Shown: in pieces, positions 1 through 12,758 of the stretch
Layout of the letters: every line of letters begins with the position of its first letter
Numbering within the stretch: position 1 is the stretch's first letter
Assembly: GCA_045837725.1 (NCBI GenBank)
Contig: JBEWZL010000073.1
Span: 1-64,000 of the forward strand
DNA: 64,000 nucleotides
Direction: 5' to 3'
DNA from: Vermamoeba vermiformis
Taxonomy: Eukaryota > Tubulinea > Echinamoebida
Translations under genes and position numbers: made by a program
Notes under the pieces: model-generated
What the model was told of the DNA's origin: nothing
Seen by the model: only the letters and a program-made list of their open reading frames with translations
Database searches by the model: none

Positions 1-183
1 ATGTTGAACTTGCTCATTGACTTTGTCTTCAAAGTCTGCCAGAGATTGTTGAGCTTGACCATTGACTTCAGGAATAGCAGCTTTTCAAACATTTGAAATA
101 CAATGGACCTGGCATTCTCCACTGGAATTTATTTATTTTCAAAAAATTATTTAATAGTAATTTAATAAATACTGGAATTCAAC

Positions 184-776
184 TTATAATTCCAATCTAT
201 GGAGAACATAGTAATTATTTGGCAATAGCTCTTTAGCCAAAGCACCATTGTGTGTTAAATAGTAAGTAGTGTTCTGCCTATGAGTTTCCTTATCAAGGCT
301 GAAATACTGCAAAATTGTTTTCCATGATGCAGTCCTTGAAACTATTCTCTGAAAGCCCTTGTTTTTAATTCCACAGCCCTGCATGCAAAGATTAATGAAT
401 TAGAACAGTAAAATTTGCATGTTTAACTTACATTGTTAACCCAATAAAGGCAATGATAGCAACCAACTAATGAAGTCAAGCGATAATGATGCTTTGCATC
501 TTCTCCATAAAAACGGGCTGCAAGTGCTTCCACTGAGCAAAAAAAATGTTGAAAAAAGCTAACCCCATCAAACTGGTAAATTGAGTGCAAAATCGCAACA
601 CATAATTGTCCCATTGAATATCGCTGCAAATTATCCAAGTCCCAATGTGCCAAAATGAGCTCTACATAATTATCATAAAATTCAGCAATTTGGCCTGAAA
701 TGTCTATTTCAAGAATTTCCGATGCACCACTTCGAATTGCTTCTTTCAGGTAAGAAACTGCTTTGTGGTCTGCCAT
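184..776 (-). CDS. Uncharacterised two-exon protein, paralogue of the 2180-2659 gene
   Basis: I do not recognise this family. The first exon starts at the ATG at 776 (MADHKAVSYL) and runs to a GTAAGT donor near 432. After a short intron ending in TTTGCATGCAG, the second exon (from about 381) joins in phase and ends in a stop at 184, giving about 180 residues. There is no signal peptide, membrane segment or known catalytic motif. It aligns with the gene at 2180-2659 around YSMGQLCVAIL (YSVGQYCASIL in the other), then a hydrophobic stretch and a tyrosine-rich segment, so the two arose by tandem duplication on the same strand. CG dinucleotides are somewhat sparse here compared with the neighbour. 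The function is unknown. Conservation of a spliced reading frame between paralogues is the main support for it being real. Confidence 0.6.
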
Positions 777-839
777 TGTGTTTGAAGAAAAAAGTAGTTG
801 CAACAAAAAATCACTAAACGTTTCTCACAAACAAATTCA

Positions 840-2170
840 TAGGAGATGCATAAAGGATTGACCCTATAGGCTGAACATGTTACACTACTCTACTTTTATT
901 TTTATGGGGTCAATTGGTTGCATTGACTTCTTTTTACACAAGGTGTAAGTCTTGCAGGGCTGCAGCTCTTCAACAGGCCCAACTCCATTTTCCATCAAAC
1001 AATATTTGGGCGCATCGGATGGCTTTTTGTTGAACCATGGCAGAATTTCCACTACCAAATGTAAAACCGCAAATCACACCCGTGATTTTTGTCCCAAATC
1101 ACGGAGTATCTCGTGTGATGTAAATTTATCACGCAAGATTCTACTCACGGCGTGAGGCAGCAGCTTTTGATACATACAATAGCACATATGTATCATTTCA
1201 ATATCAACACACGAAGTTTAAATTAAATTGTATCTTTATTTTTGTTAGCACATTAACAATGAGATTATTAAGTATATGACATACGGTTGGACTTCAACAT
1301 CGCATTTATTGCAGCAGAAATTTCATTCCAGTTAAGTCCGCTGCGTTGAATCAGGCTTAACTGCCAAGAGATTTCACTTCTGACCTAACACGTTGCTTGT
1401 TGCCTAAGAAAAATGTATCAAATTAATTTATTGACGTGGATTATAGAAGATTTTACCTTGAAGGTCAAATCCATTTCGCAGATTAACACATCCAGTTCGC
1501 TGCCTAGAACAAAAATTTAAAAAAAGATAATTGTAATTGCAAACTTACCTTTAGTAGTAAGATATCATCGCCAAAATATTTTGAGACATTTCTTAACAAA
1601 TAAAATTAAATTAATGTTTGTAGTTTATTAATATTAAAATTGATCTGGTCCGTAATTACTTACATTTGGTATCGCTGACACTCATAGAATAAAATATCTT
1701 ACGTTCATTTGATATTGTCTGCATCGCAGATGCGAGAAGCAATTAGATGAGTTTTTAAATTCGAAATTAATTACATACCACCGTTCATTTGCACTAATTA
1801 ATAGTGAATTAAAGGTAATATTGCTAACATGCAGCTCTTTGTGGTGAAGTGTTGTTTAGTTTAATGTAATTTTTTCTTTGCTGCAGTTAAGCCCGCTACA
1901 GCGCAGCTGACTTAACGGGAAATTTCATCAGTCTCAATATCCTGCGGTTTGGTGGCTTTCAACAAATAAATTGCATTCGTATAATATAAACAAATACTAT
2001 TAATATTAAGTGCTAGAATTGTCCTTACTTATTACGCTGTTGCCAGCACTGCACAGCTATGCATCATTTATCGCAGTGCTTGGTGCCACGGTGTGGAAAT
2101 AAATCACTAGAGATCACGTGCCGAGATCACTGAGAGAATATAATCTCAGTGAGTTTCTGGGTTGCTACTT
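840..2170. other. Gene-free stretch with several small inverted repeats
   Basis: I see no convincing gene in these 1.3 kb. The stretch holds at least four short inverted repeats: 1329-1363 (CAGTTAAG with CTTAACTG), 1886-1916 (GTTAAG with CTTAAC), 2043-2083 (CCAGCACTGC with GCAGTGCTTGG) and 2128-2151 (CACTGAGA with TCTCAGTG). The first two also share flanking sequence (CAGTTAAGYCCGCT before, a GAAATTTCA-like stretch after), so they look like copies of one hairpin about 550 bp apart. They could be transcript-terminating or structured RNA elements, or remnants of small palindromic repeats. Nothing here proves transcription. Confidence 0.45.
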
Positions 2171-2179
2171 TTGGTAGTG

Positions 2180-2659
2180 TCAGACATTAGTGAAGTTGTT
2201 AAAATTTCTCTGAACGTCAGCCATCCATTGGTCACGATGCAGCCCTACAACAACTGATTTAGTCTCAAGCAGCAACAATTTTAACACTCTTACCATATTG
2301 TTCTTAAATGTACCATAGTCGTAACAAATTTCACCATAAAGAACTTTATCTATCGTGGCTGATCTGCCAAATCGCTGCTGTGCAAACAAAACTGCTGTCG
2401 GGATGAAACTCAAGCGAAAGATAAATCCTTCATCACGCTCTTCTATTACTTTTAGAATAGAAGCACAATATTGACCAACAGAATATTTCATTAATTTTCT
2501 GGCTTCGCGTTGAGACCAGATGTAATCCAATAATTCCTCGTAAGGTCTTGCAACCGCTCCACCAACTTCAGTCCGAAGCTCTTTGGACAACCAGGCATTA
2601 ACTGCTTCTTTTATTAATTTTAATTCGTCGTTTGTTGAGGGCGATACGTTGTTTTCCAT
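2180..2659 (-). CDS. Uncharacterised protein, tandem paralogue of the 184-776 gene
   Basis: An open frame of about 159 residues starts at MENNVSPSTNDEL (ATG at 2659; an in-frame ATG six codons upstream is also possible). The centre carries KYSVGQYCASIL followed by a hydrophobic stretch and GEICYDYG, matching the paralogue at 184-776. The frame can be read straight to a stop at 2180. A GTAAGA donor just after FKNNM suggests an alternative spliced 3' end, because the nucleotide sequence after the acceptor (AGGGCTGCATCGTG) resembles the second exon of the paralogue (AGGACTGCATCATG). I could not fix which C-terminus is used. No domain is recognised and the function is unknown. CG content is normal here, unlike the more CG-poor paralogue. 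Confidence 0.6.
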   Translation of the reverse strand: MENNVSPSTNDELKLIKEAVNAWLSKELRTEVGGAVARPYEELLDYIWSQREARKLMKYSVGQYCASILKVIEERDEGFIFRLSFIPTAVLFAQQRFGRSATIDKVLYGEICYDYGTFKNNMVRVLKLLLLETKSVVVGLHRDQWMADVQRNFNNFTNV

Positions 2660-2866
2660 TTGAATGAGAAAAAACAAATAAAAACGATTCTAATTAACTT
2701 AAAAATTCGTTAGTTTAACACCGTGCACTGGAAAATTAGGTACTAGAGTAATTAAATACAAACGTAATTGTACGAAAGTGATCTGCGTGCTCGAAAAATG
2801 CAAACGGAATTTGGTTTGTTTTATTTATTTGAGCAAACTGTAAACAACTTAACAATTAAATTTGTT

Positions 2867-4038
2867 ATGAAGCGTCAATGTAGAGACTCAGAATTAAATC
2901 AACGAAACCCAAAGAAAATCAAGAGAACTCACGAACGGATCGAGAGTGCAAATAACTTTCGGTACGTTTATTAGTTATAAATACGGTAATTATAATTAAC
3001 TAAAATAATTAAGCAGCAACAAACCGCCGGTCAAAGACTTTACCGCAGCTTTATTAGTACGTAATTAATTAACGGGTTAGGACAACGAATTAATTTCTCA
3101 TTTTATTGTTTAAAGAGCTCACAAATAGCGAAAATAAAAATAAATGGCGCGGGCTACGGCTCTGGTTTCCTTTTTGCAGACGATCTGCTCGTTACACCTC
3201 GCGCTACGTTTCCTGCAGATGCCACTACAGCTGAGCTCTCCTTTTTAGCCTGTCCACGCACTCCTTTTAGTGCCACTGTGCTTTGTTCGGCCAATCGCTG
3301 CACTACTCTCCAACTAACGGCAACACCAACAACGAGCGACCTGCGAAACGGAGATCAAGACCTTCAAACAGCCCAACCACTTCATTCCATGCGCGTACGC
3401 TACGACGCTGAAATTTCAGAGGGTAATGACGTCAAATTAGTAGCATTAGATGAAAAAGAAGGATTGAAATGGATCGAGGCCAAACTTGGACGTCCTTGCA
3501 GTAGCTTCTTTACAGTTGATACTACCTGCACAACAATTCCATCAGGAACGCCAATATTTAACAAAGAGTATGAAGTGGTTGGTATCGTTATCAGAACTTC
3601 ACCAGTTGGTATGTTTCGTAGCGGATCAAATCCACCTAGAAATTTATCGAACTAATTGCTATTGCAGACGGAGTTACTGCTGGCTATCTTAACGAGCTCG
3701 ATCTCAAAGTTAAAAGAGAGAAGCAGATCATCGTGCGGCCCGTTTGGATGCTATCAACATCAGCCTGCGAGGCGGTAGTGCAGGATCTGGTCAAACAACC
3801 GGACAGCTGGCGAAAGATTGCTGCAGAATTATATATCGATCCACAGAATATTGTTAATCAGGCAGGCGACGATGAACTCGCGCGATGTCGGATGCTGCTT
3901 GAAAGATTGGACAGCGAGCCAGTGTTAAAGCTGAAGAGTGCCCTCAATGAAATTGGTCTGCATCAAGCCGCGCAACAATTAGGGTCGACTGAGTTCACGC
4001 ACGATCCTTTCAGGAGCCGCTTAAAGCTCAATCCGTAA
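2867..4038 (+). CDS. Trypsin-like fold (probably inactive) plus C-terminal Death-like domain
   Basis: Three exons join in frame: a basic N-terminus (MKRQCRDSELNQRNPKK), a middle exon beginning near 3118, and a last exon from about 3667 to the stop at 4038. The middle exon has the layout of a chymotrypsin-fold domain: GAGYGSGFLF then DLLVTP, where active enzymes have TAAH, and later PSGTPIFN before EVVGIV. The catalytic His is absent, so proteolysis is unlikely. The last exon has the Death-domain pattern: PDSWRKIAAELYI, a run of helices, and ALNEIGLHQAAQQL. Death domains mediate homotypic signalling contacts, so this may be an adaptor or sensor. An inverted paralogue sits at 12759-13652. The domain calls are by eye; the family assignment is inference. 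Confidence 0.6.
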
Positions 4039-5192
4039 AGCCATCTGGTCTCTCTCGCATTTTATAAGAGCTTAGAACTGTATAGTGTATTATATATTAA
4101 TGACATTAAGTATATAAATGATAGTTATATCGTATATTGCGTAAATATCAACCTTGGTAAGAATAATCAAATTCAATTATAATTTAATTTTAAATAATAG
4201 TCTCAGTCCTGATGCTTCGTTTTATCGCTATAATGTAATACCTACGTATAATTCATCCTGTACAAAATTCAAATTAATTTTAGAGTGGCTCCAACGACGA
4301 CGAAAGTGCAACGGTAACTTGATGCGACTTTGACGAACCAACGCGGCTTCTTGAAAGTCTCTCGTAGCGTGTTATACAAACTATGGTTCGTGCGAAATAC
4401 AATGTATACAATTGTGGTGTTCAAATTGTTGGTCTAATTGCAAGGCAACACCAAAGTTTAGCGATCTAAAAAATTTTCAGGTTCGTTGTTATTAACGCTT
4501 TGTCTGATGCACCACAACAAATATTATTGTATTTGTTTATACATATCAGTAGTACGTCATTTGTGGACCTAAGAAATGAAATGAGGAACTTTAACTAGTT
4601 AAAGCAGAGCAAATCTGGGTCGTGGGTATGTTCCGACAAATTAATGTTATTATTATTTTAATAATCGCGCATAATATTATGATAATTATTACACAGCTCT
4701 TAAAATTATTTCTAACAATTATTGGTTGATCAATTTTAATTCTGATTTTTTATCATCCACGAGCATTATTGTTAGCCCGATTCAATAATATTATTTCCTA
4801 CTGTAATCTTGATTGTTCTTCCCAATGAAAAATGCAAATTGATTCTGTTATATTTTTCATATTGCACTATGGCTGCAACGGTTATGCGCCGTTGTGGGGC
4901 GTGATCCAAAAAACACGCTCAACTTGCAGATTATTAACGTAGTTGAACAATGTCGTTGATGAAATACTAATATCATTGCAAATGTTGATTAAATAATACT
5001 ATTGCGTCGCTCTAAACAAACGCCCGTTTAAATAGAGAGTTCTATCATAAATTTCAACATCCGCTCGAAAAATAAGCGAAATTTTTAGAGTCGTGCTTCT
5101 TCATGCCACACTCGAGTTGCTAATTATTTGTTAAGCGATATTGTCGAACACAATAACACTTCAGCGAAGTTATATTCAAAACAGACTTCGAG
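4039..5192. other. AT-rich intergenic stretch
   Basis: The 1.15 kb between the Death-like gene and the LCAT-family gene hold no supported gene. The sequence is AT-rich, with runs such as TTATTATTTTAATAAT near 4646-4690 and the probable 3' end of the upstream transcript. The last 100 bp should contain the promoter of the downstream gene, but I recognise no specific site. Confidence 0.5.
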
Positions 5193-7607
5193 ATGCGAAG
5201 CAAAACAAAAATTCTGTTGTTTTTCATACTGCTATGCACGCCTTACTTGGCATATACAGCGCGAATATCTATGCATCCTGCTTGCCATCCACAAAAGCGA
5301 GGGCTGTTAAATCAAATGACGTAAGCAGATGCACCGTCAACACTACATCCACGTACTAACTGTTGCTTTGAACAATAGTTGTGCCACAGAAAATGATATA
5401 GAACACTCTAGAAAAATAGGCACGCAATTTATGCACACTAAAATCATGCAAACAGAACATAAAAGGTCGAGTTCAGTCAAGCTGGATCCGATCATATTGG
5501 TGCCAGGTAACTATCCGCTTTCTTGATATAAATATCGTCATAATATAATATTATTAATATAGGTTTGAGCGGTACCGCGTTAGAGGCAAAATTAGAAGGA
5601 GTTCAAGGACCGCACTGGATTTGTCGTTCAAATTCTGACTGGTACCGAGCTTGGATCAGCTTTTCGGAGCTAGTGCCCGAAGTAGTGGTAAGAAATCAAT
5701 AATACTATATGAAAATATTAACCCCGAGCTCTTGTGCTCCAACAAAATAGGCCGAAAAGTTTTTCTTCAAACTTGTTTTCATTTCGATTTTTCTAATTCT
5801 TTGAAGCGACGAGATATTGCTAGTATTTTTTGCAATATCATTCCTAATTTGGTTATTTAGGACTGTTGGTTCCATACTTTGGATGTTTTGTACAACGAAA
5901 AGAACAACACGTACTCGAACAACAACGGCGTGTCAATGAGACCGATGGATTGGGGCGGTGTCAAGGTACGTTTATTGAGCGCGATACTGCGTTTGACACG
6001 TGTCAAACAACTGCTTTAAGGGACCCTTAAACTGGTCGATTAGATTCGTCCGAGACAACAAATTCGGATCAGATCTGGTTTATTACTCTTGGCAGTTGAA
6101 ATGTTAAAATTAATGTACCGTATCATGATCTAATCCCTCATTTCTTTATCAGGGCGTCGACTACTTGGATCGCATCTTCGGTTACCCGGTCTGGTTCTCA
6201 GCCTATTTTGCACCGTTGATTGCCGCTCTCGAAGGCGCTGGTTACGTCACTGGCAAAAACTTGCGCGCAGCTCCGGTAAGTGCCCAAATATAGCACTATC
6301 TGCGTCACTGACAGTCATTAACGGTGTTGTTGTTAGTACGACTGGCGCTTGCCCAATCATCACGACGACTTCGTGCCCAAATTGAAAGCACTGATTGAAG
6401 AGACTTATTATAGCAATGGCAATGCCGCCGTGCACTTGTTGTGCCATTCAATGGGCAACTTGCGCTTGTTGGACTTTTTGGATGCACAAGACAAGGAATG
6501 GAAGGTACGACTTGTCGAAAAATATTTTTCCGCGAGATCTTATTCAATAAGCCACGTGCTCGAGTGAATTTACGTCGGGATATTTAGCGAACGTAGTCTA
6601 ATTGACTCGTATTTTAGGACAAATTCGTCGCGTCTTGGATCGCAGTATCAGCGCCGTGGTCAGGCAGTCCAAAAGCCATTAGAACTATTGTAAGTTCGAT
6701 GAATCAAATTATAATCCTAAATCCAGTCCATACTTACTAATATTTTTAATAGATCTCAGGAGATAATTACGACTTCAAGTTTGGCTCGGTGCCCATTATC
6801 AATCAGATCAAGATCCGAGATCTAGCTCGTACATCAGGGTCAGTATTTAATGCTCCGATTAATGATTTTTAGCGAAATGCAATGACTAACCTGTCAGTCT
6901 ACAGAGGTATAATTAGTCTCGTGCCATCCGAACTGTACTACGAGAACACGACCATTGTTTATACAGACAAGCGCAAGTATACAGTTGGCGACTTTGAAGA
7001 GCTGTTTAGTGACATTGGTTCTAATGTAAGCAACGATAATTAATCATTGGCATTTAAATTCGATTTTAAAAATTTCATTGCTGACGAAATCTTTTTTTGC
7101 ACCAGATCACAACGAGTATTTACGAACAAGTCAGACCTTCAAAGTACTTGGTCGACAAAGCACCCGAAGTGACCGTTCATTGTTTGTTTGGTACGTCTAA
7201 TCTAATTCTGTATATTTCCGTAAAAGGTCTCGGAGGGTTTTGACCGTGTGCATCCAGGAACGAATTATCCAACCGAATTTATGTACTATTACAAGAACGG
7301 TTGGGACAAGGACCCGGAGATTTTTTACACCGAGGACGGCGATGGAACGGTACGTGCACGCATTAATTGGTGATTTCGCAATGTTTGGTTGCAACAACAT
7401 TAAAACCTTCGGAGATTTTTCAGTGAACGGCTGGCTGATTCATTAAAACTTTAGGTACCAGCCAGTAGCTTGACTAAGTGCAAGCGGTTCCGTGAAGGCC
7501 AATCAGAGCCCGTCTACATTGAGACTTTCAATTTGGCCGAACACACGAATATTTTGACCGACGAAGATATTTTCACTTATGTATTAAACGTGACAACGCA
7601 CTATTAA
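5193..7607 (+). CDS. Secreted LCAT/PDAT-family acyltransferase or phospholipase
   Basis: A multi-exon gene (about 12 exons) of the lecithin:cholesterol acyltransferase family, which moves or releases acyl chains from phospholipids. The ATG at 5193 opens a clear signal peptide (MRSKTKILLFFILLCTPYLA), so the enzyme should enter the secretory or lysosomal route. Next come the family's DPIILVPG with GLSGTALEAKL, the first cysteine loop, YDWRLP, and the nucleophile elbow CHSMGN (usually GHSLG, so the first Gly is replaced). Further on are the acid residue in DGDGT and the catalytic His in ETFNLAEHTNIL just before the stop at 7607. Length is close to animal LCAT/lysosomal PLA2, with no added membrane anchor. 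I could not find a splice choice near 7192-7225 that keeps frame between HCLFG and EGFDRVHPG, so either a non-canonical site or a one-base discrepancy lies there. Confidence 0.88.
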
Positions 7608-8846
7608 ATGTAAATAGTTTAAATTCACATACTACTTATGACGTGGCACAGTGCAATATTAAAAGTTGCAAAAACTTCAATGATTTTTGAATGAAAGTTG
7701 ATCGGCTTTGTCGCTGTGTTAGCTAGATCTAGCTTCTTAGCTTGTGTATGACGTGCTAATGAGCATTAGTAATTGCATCAATTTCCTAAATAGCTCGTTG
7801 TTACATTACTAGCGAGACAAGCCGCATTAGGATCGCACAATTTCAGATTCGGAAACCGCCCGCGATTTAAAATTTAAAATAATGCTACGTTGTATAATAA
7901 ATCAGCCACGCGTATTCGAGATGCAAAGAGGAAGGAACGCGTGATTGTGCAAGCCCACAAATTAAAATTCCAACGGCAACGTTACTAATTATTCGATTGT
8001 AAGATTAGATTACGCTATAATACCACAATAAACGCTTAGTAATACGTCATACCTTAGATTGTGACGTCAGTATCATCAAATATCGCGAAAACTGGCAATT
8101 CAAAGAGATCTAATTGAAAATAGGCGGATGTAAATTGTCGATCTGCTTCCAAAAAGTTTCGGGAATAGCAAGAATGAGACTAGCAGATATGTATTTCTTA
8201 ATGCATATGATTACGGCGACTAAATCTACGTAAACGCACAATGCATGTTTCCCCCGAAGTTTCTATAATTCGACCAATCAGAAACATCGTTCAGTGAAAA
8301 GGTCCTATCGGAATGAAAGTCCACGTGCAGATGATTCCAAATCAAGCGTAGATTTCATTGTGTGTGATGTGTTGGACCAATCACATCGCTTCAATCGCGA
8401 ATCACGCACCAATTACGGCAACGCGTTGTTCATTTCCTTTATTTTTGTATTTTTTCCTTCTCTTCCTGTTTTTTTTTCAACATCTGCTAAGCACATCCGT
8501 GCAACACTTCATATTTATTTTTTAGTATTCTTTCAAACTGAGTGCTAATAATACATCAAGCCGTGGTGGTGACTCGACGAGTAAGTTAATTAGGGCTCCA
8601 TCCTTGCTCCTACGAGTTTATAAACCTTCCTCGGACAATTACATCATCTCAATCATCTTATAATTACTTAAATAACCGAGTACACTCATAATAATATTAA
8701 ACTAAGCCTATTAAATTGGTGAATAGATTACATCTCGCTTTCGAATTTCATGAATCTAATTATTTTATATCGATGGAGGATAATCTATTGTAATAATTAT
8801 GATATAATATAGCAATAATACGTATTAACACTATCAAATTATAGAA
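7608..8846. promoter_or_regulatory. Intergenic region with a 5' UTR intron of the next gene
   Basis: No independent gene is supported between the LCAT-family stop and the next ATG. GACGA followed by GTAAGT at 8581 is a strong donor, and TTATAG ending at 8844 is a matching acceptor three bases before the ATG at 8847. A leader exon ending at 8580 and an AT-rich 5' UTR intron of about 264 bp are therefore likely for the Rel/velvet-like gene. A short open frame at 8294-8548 lies in the proposed leader and is probably not a separate gene. Confidence 0.5.
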
Positions 8847-11800
8847 ATGGTAACTAATGCCCCTATTCTCGTAGATTTAACCAAGTCCCGGGGTTCGTCT
8901 TCCCCGTTAATGGACAAGGACGAAATAGTCAAGGAGTTTTATACACTTAAGGATGTGTATAACAAAGGTTGGATTGACGATACCGAATTTCAGCAGCGAA
9001 AAAGGCAATTAGTCGATCGAGTCACCCATACCCCTTATGGCGAGATCTGGAACGGACCAGGCTCGCCCTCTAGAAACAGTACTTCAATAGCAAATATTAA
9101 TCCAACCAATGCTAAGGCGAATTTATTAAACAAAGACAACAACGGACGAAAAAGTTTTTCAGAAGAGTCGCACGACCTCTTGCTCAGAGAAAACGGTCAA
9201 AATAATGGCGCCAATAGCAAAGAAAATGGCCGAAACGGCAGTTTAGATTCAAGTAATAGCAAGTCTGACTCCGGCAAGCGAGCTAGTCCCGATTCTAATG
9301 GAAAAGATCCCGGATTCGAATCGAGTAATCCGATCAACGTTTCTCCACCAAATGGACCGGAGACCTCAAGTGACGATAGAAATAATATTGACAATTATCA
9401 CGACAATGGCGACAACCGGAAAAAAGTTGCCTCAATCGATGCTCTGATCAACAAAAATAGCCCACCGAGCACAGCTCAGCCGACAATTGTGTATCCTGTG
9501 GTAAGTCAAACTATATTCCGGGATATTGGGTAACAGTTCATCGGTGTTTAATCTTCAAATCTATGCACATTTATGGCAAATTTAAAAATTCTCCGATCTC
9601 AAAACTCCGGTGAGAAAAAAACCCAAACTATACGCGTGCAAGCGTCTTTTGTTCTCGGTTTTATCTTTTGGATACTGCCATTCATCATATAACTGATGTT
9701 TAATCACCCAGGCTTCGCCGGGACTGATGATGGACGGCATAATGCCTATGAATAGGATGCGACGCACCGCGCCTTCGGAGCCCAGTAATGACGGTAAAGG
9801 AGATGACCGAGTTCTGTCTCAGCTTTTATCTGACGATGTTAACATTAATAATCGATATTCTATTGGTACGACTTTCCTGGCTTTCGAAATTACATCTAGA
9901 TCTATCTGACCACCCAAAAACTAAATCATTTTTGAAATCGTATTTAACAATTCTTTACCACATTTTTTTCTTCAAATTGTAATATTTCTACGATAGCCAA
10001 AACGTTACTGAAATTCAATAATTAATTTCGCAAATCTACGATCGCCAACGGCATCCACATTGCTCCGTAGCCAAACACAATGATATCAATTAGCGTACCA
10101 ACCCTTTGTGCCGATGGTGCATAATCTTGATTTATTAATTCAGTTGCTGAAATCTCCTTTTTATTCTAGATCTGCCCGAGGCTCCAGTTGCAAGGCCGCG
10201 AGAAATTGTCACAAACGAAACTAACACACACAAACGCAATTACGAGGCTGCATTGGGTGCATTGACATCAATGAGCACTCATATACAGCAAGATGAATAT
10301 GAAAGACAGAAAAAACGTCAGCGGTTAGATCCAGATTCAGAAGTCATTGTCGTGCCTGCTACTATGTCAAATACCAGAGACATGCATAGCGGCACCATGC
10401 CGGTATTTATTGGTCAAGCTCTTAATATAGGCACATTAAACGAGAAAGATCTCGTGATTAAAAGTTTAAGGTAAATCCGACCCTAAATCCTAAAAACTTT
10501 AATTATCGAGCCTTGCGCAAGTACCACAATATCATTTTTTAAATATTTTTACCGCTGCTGCATCATATATTAATCATTTAATACAGCGAGGAGTTGCGAA
10601 AAACACAAACTAAATTGCGTGACTACGAGCACTTAGAACGAGAGCGAGAAATGAAGCGACAAGAAGAAGAGAGGTGGTATGTAATAGAGCTCTATTACAT
10701 TGGAATGTTTTTCGTAACTAATTAATCCGAAACAATTGCGCAAAGTGACCCTTTTGTGTTGTGGATGTGGCGGGTAAATTAACTTTAGTCTTTAGGATTA
10801 ATATGGTCGTTGATTACCCGCGACCAAGCATGCCAATATACCAACAAAGCGCTCCTAGCGCGGCCTACATCCAATCTCTACCTACAGTTCCGAGTCTCGG
10901 CAATACTGTCCCGAGCTTGTCTTCCATAGGTAAGTCCCCGCGCTCGTCGTGGAATAATAATCAAGATCTACTGTAATCTCCAATTAAAAATTATTAAGTG
11001 AATCTTGCAAATCTATCAAACAAAAGATCGTGAATAACACGAAATCTCCGGATGAAAAAATATTGACATATACTTATTAGGCAATCAATCAGGATCATCA
11101 AATACAGGCCTTAATCCTTCTGGCATGCCCCGTGAGCCCACAAGCAACGGGCCAGCGCCTCCCACAGTCACAATTCCCGCGCCACCGAATCCACCACCTT
11201 CAGTCGTCAATGGCCAAACCAACCCAATCGTGATGATGAGCACCATCGCTCCCAATGTGCCCGGTCACAAGTCCCCGCCACCTACTAGCGGCACTGTGTC
11301 GCCAGTCCCCGGGCAAGTCGCCGTCATTCCTCCCATGAAAATGAACGGAGCGTAAGTACTAAAGTTACGGATGACCAAATAAGGCAATAATGAGCTCACG
11401 TGCGACTTTCTAGACCATCTTTCCAACTACACGTGGCTAGCCAACCCCCAGCACGTGTCGTGTACCAACGGATCTTGAAGCCATTCCCGCAAGTGCAAGT
11501 GTTAGGTCCGCACCAACAATATCAGAATTTATACATCGAGGCCACGCTGCTACGGCGAGACACGCACGAGGAGGTCCCGCACTTGGACGGCAACACTTTG
11601 GTGCGTGTCTGGAACGGCTTTGCGACTTTCAGAAAGCTCAAAGTCACCTCGACCTCGCAGCAGTCCGGCACCCTGTTTCAACTCAGGTTCTCGCTCAAAC
11701 AATATGACTCCGCCAATTTTAAGGTAAGCCTCTCGACTATATACTCCAGCGCTTATTACATACTCGGTTACTAACGGTTCTATTTTTAGCCCATGGCGTG

Positions 11801-11861
11801 CAACACAGTCATCTCCGAACCCATCGAAGTATTTTCGCATTCACAGTACCTGAAGCAATAA
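8847..11861 (+). CDS. Probable transcription factor: SHOCT-like N-terminus, disordered middle, Rel/velvet-like C-terminus
   Basis: A spliced gene of about 750 codons. Residues about 25-60 (DEIVKEFYTLKDVYNKGWID then QQRKRQLVDRV) resemble a SHOCT-type helical hairpin. A long Asn/Ser/Asp-rich disordered region follows, then a basic stretch (RQKKRQRLD) that may be a nuclear localisation signal, a short coiled coil (EELRKTQTKLRDYEHLERER), a Pro-rich linker, and a final folded domain of about 130 residues. That domain begins FQLHVASQPPARVVYQRILK and ends ISEPIEVFSHSQYL. Its beta-rich pattern (a QPP-type first strand, GNTLVRVWNGFATFRKLKV, TLFQLRFSL, and an SEP-x-EVFS last strand) is like the immunoglobulin-type DNA-binding folds of velvet, Rel and CudA proteins. 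I favour that group but cannot say which. A gene-regulatory role is inference. Confidence 0.55.
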
Positions 11862-12758
11862 GTGAATATGTTGAAGTCGGAACAATGTGCTAGATAAGAA
11901 GCAATTGTTTAAAGCTCTTTGGGGACTTCGTCGTTGAACAGCCGAATCTGAATCCAGTCTCAAACAAGGGGACATTTTGTATAAATTACTGATAAGGCTT
12001 TGTAATTAGCATTATTATTGTTGTAATATAAACATTTTTACGACCCAGCTAAACACAGTACTGTGGCAGAATCATTACGCGAGATACAACCGCTGCTAAA
12101 AATGCAAATGAACTGAACGTTGCCTAGGGAGTAAATAACGATATTGACTCAATAATCATGCAAACTAGGCTAGTCATTGTGCTTGTAGAGTAGAGATTTT
12201 GGCTCTTGAGATTATTGTCAATATTACACTGTATTTCGGCGCATAAAATTATTAATTTATCTCAACAAATGGTTATTGGATTATTTGCTGAAGTTACTCC
12301 CGCGAAGAAGGAAGATTCAACGAAGATCTTTTTTTGTGCCTTCCAAAATCAATGACGAAATAAATAGTCCGCCATTTAGTCATTTTAAAGCATTTATAAC
12401 AATTATAAAAATATAGCAGCGCATTAACTTACCGTTATTGCCAAATAAAGTGCTACCATGACTTGATCGAGTTATTTTTTGGCTTGATAAGCCTATTACG
12501 ATCATTCATCGTAGGTAATATAAAATATGACTCTTGCGAAGTATAGACTATACAATTGTGGTCGTTAATTTGATGTTGTAACAGAAAACTAGCTTCAAAC
12601 TTTCCAGACCAAAATTGGCGGCAAACCGAAAATTCAACTCTAAAAGTATGGGTAATTGTAAATATATTCTTAATAATTATACAAGATTAGGTAGCACCCG
12701 GTCTTTCGAGCCATTTTTGCTGCTTTGTGTGTCAATTTCGCTGGGTTGATCTACTACT
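11862..12758. other. Intergenic stretch between convergent genes
   Basis: About 0.9 kb of AT-rich sequence separates two convergent 3' ends. It should hold both polyadenylation regions; AATAAA-type hexamers occur on each strand (for example CAAATAAAG near 12441). I see no gene or repeat. Confidence 0.4.

Noticed and set aside
8294-8548. An 84-codon open frame before the Rel/velvet-like gene
   Set aside because: It lies in the likely leader exon, whose strong donor at 8581 and acceptor at 8844 explain the region; composition is not protein-like.
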